From Alnus glutinosa (Eukaryota; Streptophyta; Magnoliopsida; Fagales; Betulaceae): DNA of 64,000 bases. Position numbers and translations under genes: made by a program. Below the pieces are notes generated by a model. The model did no database searches, was not told the DNA's origin, and worked only from the letters and a program-made list of their open reading frames with translations. The stretch is taken from contig NC_084887.1 in NCBI RefSeq assembly GCF_958979055.1, positions 27,023,544 through 27,087,543 of the forward strand, in the 5' to 3' direction. Of the stretch, positions 1-9,304 are shown one piece after another (within the stretch, counting starts at the first letter, position 1; the number at the start of each line of letters is the position of its first letter).

Positions 1-333
1 ATATTGATATGACACTCTTGTTTTTATTAAAAAAATAAAGGGTGTCATGTTATAAAAGAACCCCAAAAGAACACTAGAAAGAACTCTACTATTCCCCATT
101 ATATATACAACAACTAGTATTTAAGATGATATGCAGAATAAATACAATAATGAACAACAATAGTCTCTATATATTATTTCCTTAGTAACTGCTCTTTACT
201 TTATTGTATGACATAAGTCTCTCTATCTTCAGCAAATCTGCAACAGCTCTTCTGTGAGTCTTTTGCTCTTCCATGAGTCTCTTGTTCTCCTTTAATTACT
301 CTACATGTATTGATTTTAGACATACTTCTAACA
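1..333 (-). repeat. Copia 1 3' LTR (partial)
   Basis: It aligns with the Copia 2 3' LTR at 42377-42864 and, apart from an insertion, with the 5' LTR at 8130-8420. It ends in ACTTCTAACA, followed on the minus strand by a purine-rich tract (334-355) of polypurine-tract type. The first ~90 bases correspond to an extra segment found in the 3' LTRs of Copia 1 and 2 but absent from the 5' LTRs of Copia 1 and 3. Confidence 0.75.
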
Positions 334-620
334 TTCCCCACAAGTTGATGGGGAAGGGACTAACTAGGGGTGTAAATCCAGGCTGCTTATAACCGGTCTG
401 GAAACGTATTCGGACACTAACCGGATTCGGAAAACCGGGAAACCAGTCGGTACTCAGACCCAGTTCCGGGTATTGATTTTGAAAAACCCAGTTATACCCG
501 GGTACCCGGAACCGGGTCTGTTAAGTTATTTAAAAAAAAACCCTTCCTACCCTTTTACCCTAAGGATACACATGGCCTAACATAAGGACCTTTCTGTATT
601 TTCATAGAATCACTTTTGCC

Positions 621-1503
621 TAGGGTTGACAATTTTTGACACGACTCGAGAACCCGACACGAAAAATTTGGGTTTGGGTTTAGCATTATCGGGTTCGGGT
701 CATAATCGGGTCACCCCAGTTATAATCGCGTTTCTCGGGTTGACCCGCGAACACGATTATACACTGTTACTTAAAAAAAAAAAAAGAGAGAGTAATTCAG
801 GAACAGAGAACTGGAGAAGTGAGAAGCAAAAGAGAAAAGACTAAGAACCCTAGCCGTAGACCCACTGACCCGCACCCCGACACGCCCTTTGGCCTTCATC
901 ACTTTCGGCCTCTATCTCTCTCATTTTTGCGGCTCTGCCTTCGGCCCTTCACTCTTCACTCTTCAGTTAAACTTGACCCCTCCTCGCCGTAGACGTCGTA
1001 GATCTGACGTTGAGGGTCGCTGAGCACGTCATAGGCCTCAAAGATCTGCTTAAACTTGGCCTCCGCCTCCCTCTTGCTTGCCGGGTTCTTGTCCGGATAC
1101 CATTTCATCGCCAGCCTCTTGTACGCCTTCTTCAGGTCCTCCTCGCTCGCGTTCTGGTTCACCTTCAGTATGTTGTAGTAGTCTGTAGTCCACTCCTATC
1201 TCTACTTTTCTCCCTTTGATTCTTTCGAACTCTCACAAATCTGCGAGACTGCGAGTGTTCTGATTGTTCACAGTTCGGTGGCTTCAGCGGTTCCGTTCAG
1301 CCACCAGCCGGTCAGCCCTTCACAGTTTAGTAATCGTGTTTATTGGGTCGTGTTCGGGTTACCTAATTATTAATCGGGTCGTGTTCGGGTCACAGGTTCT
1401 AACTCGATTAATAATCGGGTCGGGTTCGTGTTGAACCCGTTTGCATAATCGGGTCGGCCGGGTTGACACAAACCCGACCCGTGGACCCGAATTGCCAAGC
1501 CTA
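621..1503. mobile_element. Non-autonomous hAT-type element E3 (883 bp) carrying a DnaJ fragment
   Basis: The ends are inverted (TAGGGTTGACAAT at 621, complement TAGGCTTGGCAAT at 1503). The flanks are a perfect 8-bp duplication CTTTTGCC (613-620 and 1504-1511), the hAT signature. Subterminal zones are dense in cgggttcgggtc-type repeats. The middle is GC-rich and contains coding-like DnaJ sequence on the minus strand. The element is nested in E1. Confidence 0.88.
956..1205 (-). pseudogene. Captured J-domain fragment of a DNAJB/SIS1-type Hsp40
   Basis: The minus strand encodes a nearly complete J-domain: tyrosine-rich helix I (residues like [20 protein letters not shown]), helix II (YKRLAMKW), helix III ([18 protein letters not shown]) and [10 protein letters not shown], as in plant type-II Hsp40s, which stimulate Hsp70 ATPase. 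The invariant HPD tripeptide is YPD (CAT to TAT), which should abolish Hsp70 stimulation. The expected ATG reads ATA, and a short duplication follows it. It ends in a stop at 956-958 with no G/F or C-terminal domain. It lies wholly inside the hAT-type element at 621-1503, so it is a transduplicated fragment rather than a gene. Confidence 0.85.
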
Positions 1504-1756
1504 CTTTTGCCCATTTCTTTCTTTCACTCTTTCACCTTTCAGACTTCAATCTTCAAACTTTACCCTAACACTAACACAGCACCGCTGCCTTCTTCTTCTT
1601 CTTCTTGTCGTCACTTCACGTCGATGCCTTCTTCTTGTCTTCACAGTTCACGCCCTACCTTCTTCTTCACTTCTTTGTCTTTAGAAATTTTGAAAATTTC
1701 AGCGCCTTCAATCTCTTGTCGTCTCAACCAAATTTCCCGAGAAACAAACGCGAAGC

Positions 1757-2022
1757 AAGACAAGAAGACTGGCTTGGAGTTGCTCTGTGAGGTCGTGTGC
1801 GGGAACTTCTTGGAGATGCCGTTCCCGGACAACAGCTTCGACGGCATGTACTCGATGGAGGCGACTTGCCACGTGCCGAAGCTGGAGGAGGTGTACACCG
1901 AGATCTTTAGGGTTTTGAAGCCCATATCTGGAGGAGGTGGTCAAGGAGCAAGATCTGGCTAGGCCATCAGCTTAGCCGTGGTGATCGAGGTTGAAGATGG
2001 GGAGGATTGCCTACTCTCTTAC
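1757..2022 (+). pseudogene. Captured fragment of sterol C-24 methyltransferase (SMT1-like)
   Basis: The plus strand encodes a stretch recognisable as plant cycloartenol C-24 methyltransferase: KTGLELLCEVVCGNF, then MPFPDNSFDG, then EATCHVPKLEEVYTEIFRVLKP (about 1757-1924), part of the SAM-binding methyltransferase fold. From 1929 a second segment matches a downstream part of the same protein (EEVVKEQDLARP, then RLKMGRIAY) with in-frame stops (TAG, TGA). The intervening region is missing, as after an internal deletion. It lies within E1. The upstream 1512-1756 is CT-rich and may be captured 5' leader. Confidence 0.8.
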
Positions 2023-2506
2023 GAGGTGAACGATCTACCCGCGATTTACGCTTGGATTCTTCCACTGTTTTTTGTTGTTAGAGATTAGGTTTTCACTGTT
2101 TGATTCTGAGGCTCCTTAATCATTAGTGTTTTGAAGCCCCAATTGGTGATTTTACTCCTGCCATAAGGCTCCTTAATCACATTTGGACTCAAAATATTTG
2201 GCCTGTTAATCACTACGTACACTGATTTTGGTGTTGACAAGGCTGGATTCTTGTATTCTTTTGTCACCGATTTCTGTATTGATGTTTCCTCTCATGTTGG
2301 ATTTCTAATTTGTATTTTGTTAATTGTTTGGTTTCTTCTTTAGTTTTTGAGCAGATTGATCTCTACCTTATTTATCTTATCTTTTCTTGTATTAGCTCAG
2401 GATATGAAATTCGATTATGTATGTCAACTCAGCTGAGAGAGGACAATGAGCCCAAAAACAATTTTATTTTATTTTATTTTATTTATTTTTTTTAAATACA
2501 ACCTGG
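2023..2506. other. AT-rich interior of E1, no gene recognised
   Basis: This is intron-like, T-rich sequence with no convincing reading frame, ending in an ATTTT-rich stretch (2461-2498). It stops at the junction with inverted Copia sequence at 2506/2507. It may be further captured intron, but nothing identifies a source. Confidence 0.4.
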
Positions 2507-2920
2507 GCAAAGGGTCACTACATCTCAATGGTTTTTGTGACTCTGATTGGGCTAGTAGCCTCGACGATCGAAAATTCACGACTGGATATGGCATCTATCT
2601 TGGTCCGTGTCTGATTTCTTGGGTTGCTAAGAAGCAAGCCGTTGTTGCTAAATCTAGCACCGAGGCCGAATACCTCTCTATGGCACTCAGTGGCTGAAAT
2701 GTATTGATTACGTATGTTATTTACAGAATTGTAGGTTGCCTTATATACCACTCCTTGTTTACAACATTGGTGCTCTCTCTCTCTCTCTCTCTCTCTCATC
2801 AAATCCTGTGTTTCACTCCAGAACAAAACACATTGAAGTGGATTATCAGTTCATTCATGAAAAGATTCATAACAAAGATTAATTTAATTGCTCGGTATAT
2901 TTCAACATAATGGTTCGTCC
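2507..2920 (+). pseudogene. Copia 1 RNase H segment, inverted relative to the rest of the element
   Basis: The plus strand reads GSLHLNGFCDSDWASSLDDRKFT, GYGIYLG, LISWVAKKQAVVAKSSTEAEYLS, the Copia RNase H signature. It corresponds to the reverse complement of 42890-43300 in Copia 2, where the segment is in normal orientation. A CT repeat (2774-2798) follows. The block ends with GGTTCGTCC, complementary to the Copia sequence next to the 3' LTR. The rest of Copia 1 is on the minus strand, so this block was flipped after insertion. Confidence 0.85.
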
Positions 2921-3057
2921 TAGGGGTGTAAATCTGGTTCCGGTTCCCGGTTATTGGCCAAAATTGGGAACCGGAATCGGGGTTCCCGGTTATAAGATTT
3001 CAGTAACCTGGTCCGAAACTGGGTACCCCAGTTGCCCGGGTAAAAACCGGATATGAC

Positions 3058-3730
3058 TAGGGCTGGCAAAATGGGTACCCGACAAGAACCATTACACGAC
3101 CCGTTTATGCTAGACCCAAATACGACCCGTTTATGTTAACGGGTCGGGGCTCCAAACACGACACGAACACAATAATTTCACGGGTCACCCGACATGACCC
3201 GTGAAACCCATTTAACATAATGGGTCAAATCGGGTCGACACGACCCGTTTGACCCGTTTAGCTTAACATACCGGCGTCCGACGGTACCAAATACTGCAAA
3301 TGCCCATCAAACTTCAACAGAATTACCAGAACTCTCAACCTCACCACAAACCCTTATCTGTCCAATACTGCAAAGCTTACAATTACGGTAAATTTTCACT
3401 AATTCAGGAAAAACATCAAATTTAAAATAAAAGGAAAGGAAGGGGCTAAAAGGAGTAATTGCATGGACAAAAAGGAGTCGTTCTTTGTTTTTCTAGCAAG
3501 AAAATGAAGCAAGACACTTTAGAAGAAAATATTTTTGAAAGATCTTTATTTATTTGCCTAAATTTCGGAATACGAAATGGAATAAATAAAAGCAAATGAT
3601 CACCAATTTTTACATGGAGACAAGAAAAAGTTGGATTTTTCTTTTTTCTTTTTTATTTTTTTATTTTTTTTTAACCTTTGTTCATCAACAAGAAAGTGTC
3701 TCTATGACGCCCAAACTCGCAGAGAGAGGA

Positions 3731-3764
<34 letters not shown>

Positions 3765-4333
3765 GTTGTTGCCCAATTAGCGACAATCGTAACAGAGAGC
3801 GATGGAAATCAACTATACTATTAACATACCGGCGGTACCGGATGCGACATTGGCGATTCGGCGGAAGAGAGAGAGAGAGAGAGAGCGTCAACTCGAGCGG
3901 GTCTAGGCGTCCAGCCGACTCCAGCGGGACTGCGGTGCGGGAGGAAGAAGAAGGGACGGCAGCGGCGCTGTGCGGAGTTGAAGAAGAAGAAAATGGAGGA
4001 AGAAGAGAAGGGCGGCGGTAGCTGAAGGAAAAACTAAAAGTGAACTTTTGGGAAAAAGTTAGGGTTTTGATTCTTTTGATTTTGTCACTTTTTGTAGTTT
4101 TTGTGTTTTTGAATTTCGGCTAAACAGAAAATTAGAGTTAATTACTTAATTCCCAATTTCTATTTCCCCCCTTTTTCAATTTTTTTTTTTATAAATAAAT
4201 AAAAAAATAAAAAGAAAAAAAGTGAGTTAAACGGGTTGACCCATTTATGATCCAAACCCGTTTAAAGTAAACCCAAACCCGCTAATTTTGTGTCGAGTCA
4301 GGTTATCGGGTCGTGTCAAAATTGTCAGCCCTA
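3058..4333. mobile_element. Non-autonomous hAT-type element E2 (1276 bp)
   Basis: The termini are TAGGGCTGGCAAAAT at 3058 and its inverted partner ending CAGCCCTA at 4333. Subterminal DNA is full of acgggtc/gacccgttt motifs. The right flank is CCCTTTGG (4334-4341). The matching copy is not beside the left end but at 2507-2514 (complement CCCTTTGC), exactly where it would be if 2507-3057 were flipped back. The interior has a GA repeat (3721-3756, 3867-3886) and a GC-rich patch (3888-4020). I recognise no protein. Confidence 0.72.
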
Positions 4334-4440
4334 CCCTTTGGTATAATGTAAGCCAAAGTCCACTGTCCCTTCAAATAATGCAAAACCCTTTTAGCAGCAG
4401 TGAGATGGACTGATGTCGAAGAGTGAAGAAATTGGCAAAG

Positions 4441-5246
4441 CTAGTTGACACTGCAAGCAATGTTAGGGCGGGTCAAAGTACAATACTTTAAAGCCCTCAC
4501 AATATGATGGTATTCAATTGGATCAACCAACAGGTCACCAATAAACCAAGATAATTTGCCGCCAGCAACACATGGTGTTGAACCAGGTTTGGGACCAGCC
4601 ATTTTGGTGGGATGAAGAAGATCTATTACATACTTCCCTCGATGAAAATGAAGAGCATTTTCAGTTCGTGATGCCTGAATGCCAAATAAATAGAACAAAG
4701 GACCTAGATCTTTAACTGCAAACTCGTACTTTAAGTATTCAATGAGAGCCGAAATAGCATTAGAGGAATTGCTTGTGATGATAATATCAACATATATAAG
4801 AACAAGAACACCAAAATTGTGAGAATGATAATAAAATAAAGGTGTATCAACCATTGACCCTGTGAAACCAAGTTCCAGCAAAGCTTGTGCCAGTCTCATA
4901 AACCAAGCTCGTGGAGCTTGTTTTAATCCATAAATAGACTTATGAAGCTGACAGACATGCTCAGGGTATTGAGGATCTTCAAAACCCTTTGGTTGTTCCA
5001 TAAAACCCTCTTCTTCAAGAAATCCACGAAGAAATGCATCTGAAATATCAAGCTAATGAATGAACCAGCCAAAATGTAAAACCAAAGCAAGAATTGAATG
5101 GTAGCAAGCTTAATCATGACACTGAAAGCCTCATTAAAATCAACGCCTTCTTCTTGATCGAAGCCCATAGTGACAAGCCGTACTTTATAGCGATCAATAG
5201 ACCCATTTGACTTTTGTTTGAGTTTGAAAACCCACTTGTTCCACAC
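4441..5246 (-). pseudogene. Copia 1 reverse transcriptase fragment
   Basis: Minus-strand segments show Copia RT landmarks: RNKWVFKLK-like start (5230s), YKVRLVTMGFDQEEGVDFNEAFS, SIYGLKQAPRAWF, and the catalytic region LVLIYVDIIITS, in which the canonical YVDDI/YVDDM is YVDII, so one catalytic aspartate is lost. At least one frameshift lies near 4990-5010. The 3' part joins E2 at 4334. The C-rich linker between integrase and RT is at 5499-5873. Confidence 0.85.
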
Positions 5247-6167
5247 AACCTTCTTATGAACCGGACGGGGACATAAAGTCTAGGTGTGATTGGAGATGAG
5301 AGCATGAAATTCAGGTTGCATTGCATGGAACCAAAACGGGCTAACAACAGCTTGTTAAAACATTTTGGGTTCAGCAGGAAGGGAAATTGAGGATATTGCT
5401 TTGAGCGAGCGTTTGGTAGAGTAGTATAAGTGGAAATAAGAAGAAAAAAAAAGGGTTGGGAAGAACTTGTCTGAGATTGTGTGAGAATACGAGGACGATC
5501 ATGCAAAGGTTGATGTGGCTGAGATGTAGACTGAAGGGGTTGTTGGATTGTAGTAGGTGGATGGGGAGGCGAGTCTTGAAAAATTTGGTGAAGTTGTGTA
5601 TCCGGAGGATGTTATTTCTGGATGGTTGGGATGGGTGTCAGTTAATATTGGGGTGGATGTAGGTGAAGGACTATTAACAAAAGGTGAGTGAGAGGTGTCA
5701 GCTGTAGGTGCAAAGTCAGTAGCAGGAATATAAAAATCAGGTGGAAATAGAGAGATACTTGGTGATGTCGAAGAAGCAAAACCAACTGAATCATCCCTTG
5801 TTGGCCGAGTATCAGAGAAAAATGTTGCTGCTGGAAAGGTTGTTTCATCAAGAATAATGTCTTGATATATCACACGATTGGTTTGGGGATATAAGCACCT
5901 ATACCTTTTTTTTATTAGAACTATAGCCTAAGGAAATGCATTGTTTGCTTCTATAGGCAAGTTTATGAGAATTATAGGGCCCAAGCAAAGGGAAACAAGC
6001 ACACCCAAAGGTTTTAAGAAAAGCATAATCAGGATGATATTGAAATAATTTGAAGAAAGGAGATTGATGTTCCTATACAGGAGTAGGCATACGATTGATT
6101 AAGTAAACAGCTGCGAGGAAAGCATCAACCCAATAAATGGATAGAAGTTTTGATTGTGCTAAGAGAG

Positions 6168-7074
6168 TCAAGTTAGTTTCGATAATGTGGGCCGGCGGTG
6201 TTTTCTTTCAGAAATTCCGTTTTGCTCAGACGTATATGGACATATAAATCTATGGTGAATGCCATGTGAGTCAATGAATTGTTTAAATGCAATAGAAACA
6301 TATTCTCCACCATTGTCAATTTGAAGTTGTTTGGTTTTATAGGAGAATAAATTTTCTATAAGGCATTTGAATTTAATAAAGTACACAAGCACATCGATCT
6401 GACTTTTGTTTTAATGGGAACAACCCAGCAAATCTTGGAAAATCATCAATAAAAACAATGTAAAACTTACAACCACAAACTGATACGACTGGTGAAGTCC
6501 ATACATCGGAATGAATTAATTGAAGAGGATGTGTAAATCTTCTTATGGAATCAGAAAAAGGGCAACTTCCTACTCTTAGCAACATGACACTATTCACACA
6601 ACTTAATGAATTTAACCGAACCAGACACAGGTAACAAAGACTTCTTAATTAATTTCTGAATGATGGACTCTGACGGGTGACCAAGCCTAGAATGCCATAC
6701 ATGAATATGTCCTGTGACACCTAGGAAAGCAGTAAAACATGAAATGAAAGCAGCCTTAGCCGAATATTTTCTCTGTAGAAGCTGTTTGAGGTAAATGGGG
6801 TATAACCCCTCTTCACTCGGCCCTTGCAGGATGATTTCCTTGGTCAGCAAATCCTTAATCACAAAGTAGGTAGAAGTAAGAATAAAATAACAATTATTAT
6901 CCTTACGAAACTTTTGAATTGAAAGAAAATTTGAAATATAAGAGTAGAACCAGCGTTGGCAATCTGCAATCCTCCTCCATTTCCCACTGTCACACTGTCA
7001 ATTCCCTGGTAAGGTTGTTGCAGAGTCAGATTCTCAAGCTCTGCAGTTACGTTATTGTTTGCACCACTATCCAA
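6168..7074 (-). pseudogene. Copia 1 protease and integrase fragments
   Basis: The protease active-site motif MDSGANNNVT begins at 7074 on the minus strand. It is followed by the GAG-pre-integrase HxxxH region (HIHVWHSRLGHPS, about 6700) and integrase core pieces (LIHSDVWTSP, FIDDFPRF, QIDNGGEYVS, HRFICPYTSEQNGISERKHR). Integrase D, D and E residues are present, but the segments lie in three frames separated by frameshifts at about 6590 and 6380. Confidence 0.85.
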
Positions 7075-7183
7075 GCATCATGGTCGTTCATTGTCTTGAA
7101 TATCATGTGTATATGCCACCATGACTGCTAGTTGGGAAGGTGGATGTCTACTTTGGTATGCGAAATTCATACTGTGGTTGCAA

Positions 7184-8081
7184 TCAAGCGCCCTGATGAT
7201 TTGTCTTTCCACAAATTTGATAGGGAGTCCAATTGGTAGTAAAAATTTGAGAACTTGAGAAGGACTTACCATTATGCTGCGTGGGTCCTACAGTTTTGGA
7301 GCTTGGTAGAGACCGATTTGGATACTGCTGAGAAGGTTGAGATCTCTGATTGAAAGCTTGTGGTGGTTGGAACTTGTGCTTCCTATTGTAGTGTTGCTGT
7401 TTTGGCTTTTGTGTGAAGAAAGCCACCTGATTGGCTTCAGGTGGGACCGTCTTGACATTAGCATCCAATAAGAGCTCAAAATTGAGCAATTGCATTGAAA
7501 AATCGTCGAATGAAATTGAGGCTTCTCTTGTAGCAAAACTCAAGGAGGTGATAAATGGGTGATATGAAGGGTTAAGACCTCCTTCAACGTAAGATATCAG
7601 GTCCTCATCATCTACAGTCTTCCCAACTGCAGCAAGTTGGTCAGCCCAACTCTTTGCAGTAAGCAAATAATTTGAGCAATTTTTTGATCTCTGATTTAAC
7701 GTATGGAGTTGACACTTGAGGTGTGAGATTCTTGAACGAGAATTAGAAGCAAATTTGTTAGCGAAGTGAATCCAAACTCGGTATGCAGTATTCCGTCCAT
7801 AAACAGTAGAGAGAACCTTTTCAGTAAGAGTGGCAGTGAGCCAAGCCAAAACAAATTGATCATTTTTTCTACCATATCTGATATTCAGAATTTATAGCAG
7901 AAATAGGTTTTTTGCCACTGAGGTTTCAACAATACTCAGAAGATCATGGGTACGAAGAACAGGAATAATTGGGTGGTCTAGTTGAGGTAATTGGGTCTCT
8001 CAAGCTTATCGATTACAAGAGATGTGACGTTGGGAGGAACAAATATATATCATTTGAACTATTGGAACTAGATGATGCCAT
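7184..8081 (-). pseudogene. Copia 1 gag (UBN2-type)
   Basis: The likely start ATG is at 8079-8081 (MASSSSNSSND-like), just inside the primer-binding site. The first ~75 codons carry stops. From 7849 a long open stretch has the Copia gag core (KCQLHTLNQRSKNCSNYL, WADQLAAVGKTVDDEDLISYVEGGLNPSYHPF). The CCHC knuckle near 7200 is degraded (QICGKTNHQ). Confidence 0.8.
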
Positions 8082-8117
8082 TTGTGATTGACAAAAAAAG
8101 GTGGGGTTAGCCAAGAA

Positions 8118-8420
8118 GCTTTGATACCAAGTATGAATTTGTAATGCAAAAGAAACTCTTCAATTTTTCACAGTACTTTACATAGATGTGTGTACACTAT
8201 CTCATTATATATACAACAATTAGCATTTAAGATGATATGCAGAACAAATACAATAATGAAAAACAATAGTCTCTACATATTCTTTCCTTGGTAACTGCTC
8301 TTTATTTTATTGTATGCCATGAGTTTCTTCATTTTCAGCAGATGTGCAACAACTCTTCTGTGAGTCTTTCGCTCTTCTTTAATCACTCTACATGTACTGA
8401 TTCTAGACATACTTCTAACA
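8118..8420 (-). repeat. Copia 1 5' LTR and primer-binding site
   Basis: The LTR spans 8130-8420 (291 bp), reading TGTTAGAAGT... on the minus strand. It abuts TGGTATCAAAGC (8118-8129), complementary in style to the initiator-Met tRNA 3' end and typical of plant Copia. GTTCG at 8421-8425 is the TSD. If the TSD is placed directly at the LTR edges in Copia 2 (42372-42376 against 42377), the LTR ends in ...ACT rather than the canonical ...CA. Confidence 0.8.
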
Positions 8421-9304
8421 GTTCGTTGGGAAGTCCAAATGCCAAATGTCAACATCAGACTCTCCGAACACAAGCTTAATTTTCCCTTGTTAAGGTCTCC
8501 TAATTAAAGTAATAAACCTAGTTTTATGAGACTTCATAAAAATGCCTCTTAGTGCACGATTTTATTCGAACCTTGTTGGGAAATATTCTTAATAGTTAGT
8601 AGATGGGCTTATTTAATTCATGCAAGCCCATATACATATATTAATCCTAAAAAAGGCCAGTTACATTTACAATTTTAGTTAAGGCCCGTCAAGAAACAAA
8701 AGCTAAAGTCTATACAGGAATAATTCGCAAGAAGCCAAGAGTATCTCAGAAGTATCAAATCCCGAGATATTCGGACTGCACAGATCCTGGGTAGCTCCAG
8801 ATGATCCCTCGGAATCAATGAGCTAGTTCCCACCTTATTTGAGGTAAGCGGTTGAAGTCTCATCTATAAATATGTACAAGTCATCGGGTATTCTTCAGAT
8901 GAATTATTAATTATAAAGACTTGATATAAATTCTCTCAAAGACTGACTTAAGCATTGGAGTGAGAACAGTTGGCATCCCCGGCGAACTCCTTTGCTAACA
9001 TTTATTATTTTACAGGATTGAAAGAATGACTTTACAAAAGCTTGTGCCACCATACCGGAAACTGTCTTAAAAAAAAACCTTTCGGCCATATAGTTTAGTG
9101 TTCTCATTAGCAGTCTCTCTTAAAGTTATTCAAGTAAATTAGCATAAATGTAAATCAAATTTAACATTTTACATTGTTATGCTATTCGTGGCCACAACAC
9201 AGTTTACTCACACTCCAAGCAAGTGGAAAACAGACAGGATTATTTCAATTATAGCATTATTAAAGCAGCAAACCATGGAAATGGAACTTTATTAGCCATA
9301 GGTC
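8421..9304. other. 3' flank of gene A with an embedded solo LTR (about 8574-9075)
   Basis: The sequence after the Copia TSD matches the flank of gene D (54172-55013) and, without the LTR, that of gene B (30580-30880). The insert begins TGTTGGGAAATATTC at 8574 and is bracketed by AACCT (8569-8573 and 9076-9080). The gene D copy (54320-54819) retains the ...CTTAACA end. It has LTR-like length (~500 bp) and TG..CA ends but no internal region. Short ORFs here are not credible genes. Confidence 0.65.
9288..9293 (-). terminator. Candidate polyadenylation signal of gene A
   Basis: AATAAA lies on the minus strand 11 bases after the stop codon of gene A. The same hexamer is conserved after gene D (54997-55002). 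In genes B and C this stretch is replaced by a Gypsy LTR. Confidence 0.45.

Larger units (their letters stand above)
365..3057. mobile_element. Non-autonomous hAT-type element E1 carrying gene fragments, rearranged by inversion
   Basis: The left end begins TAGGGGTGTAAAT at 365, preceded by GGACTAAC (357-364). The other end, TAGGGGTGTAAAT at 2921, is now in the same orientation because 2507-3057 is inverted. Flipping that block back puts the terminus next to GGACGAAC (complement of 2913-2920), an 8-bp TSD with one mismatch to 357-364, as expected for hAT. Both subterminal regions are packed with ccggttcc/cccggg-type motifs. Inside lie another hAT-type element (621-1503) and a sterol methyltransferase fragment. 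No transposase is visible. Confidence 0.7.
1..8420 (-). mobile_element. Copia 1: Ty1/Copia LTR retrotransposon, degenerate, with nested insertions
   Basis: The element reads right to left: 5' LTR 8130-8420, primer-binding site 8118-8129, gag 7184-8081, protease/integrase 6168-7074, reverse transcriptase 4441-5246, RNase H (now inverted) 2507-2920, and 3' LTR 1-333, which is cut by the window edge. The gag-protease-integrase-RT order defines Ty1/Copia. The frame is broken many times, so it is non-functional. The 5-bp GTTCG after the 5' LTR (8421-8425) also flanks Copia 2 on its left and Copia 3 on its right, so the three copies descend from one insertion. About 4 kb of hAT-type elements (365-4333) interrupt its 3' part. 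Confidence 0.9.

Noticed and set aside
3596..4021. 141-codon plus-strand ORF
   Set aside because: Dominated by GA-repeat Arg/Glu residues inside a non-autonomous hAT-type element; no domain, no supporting context.
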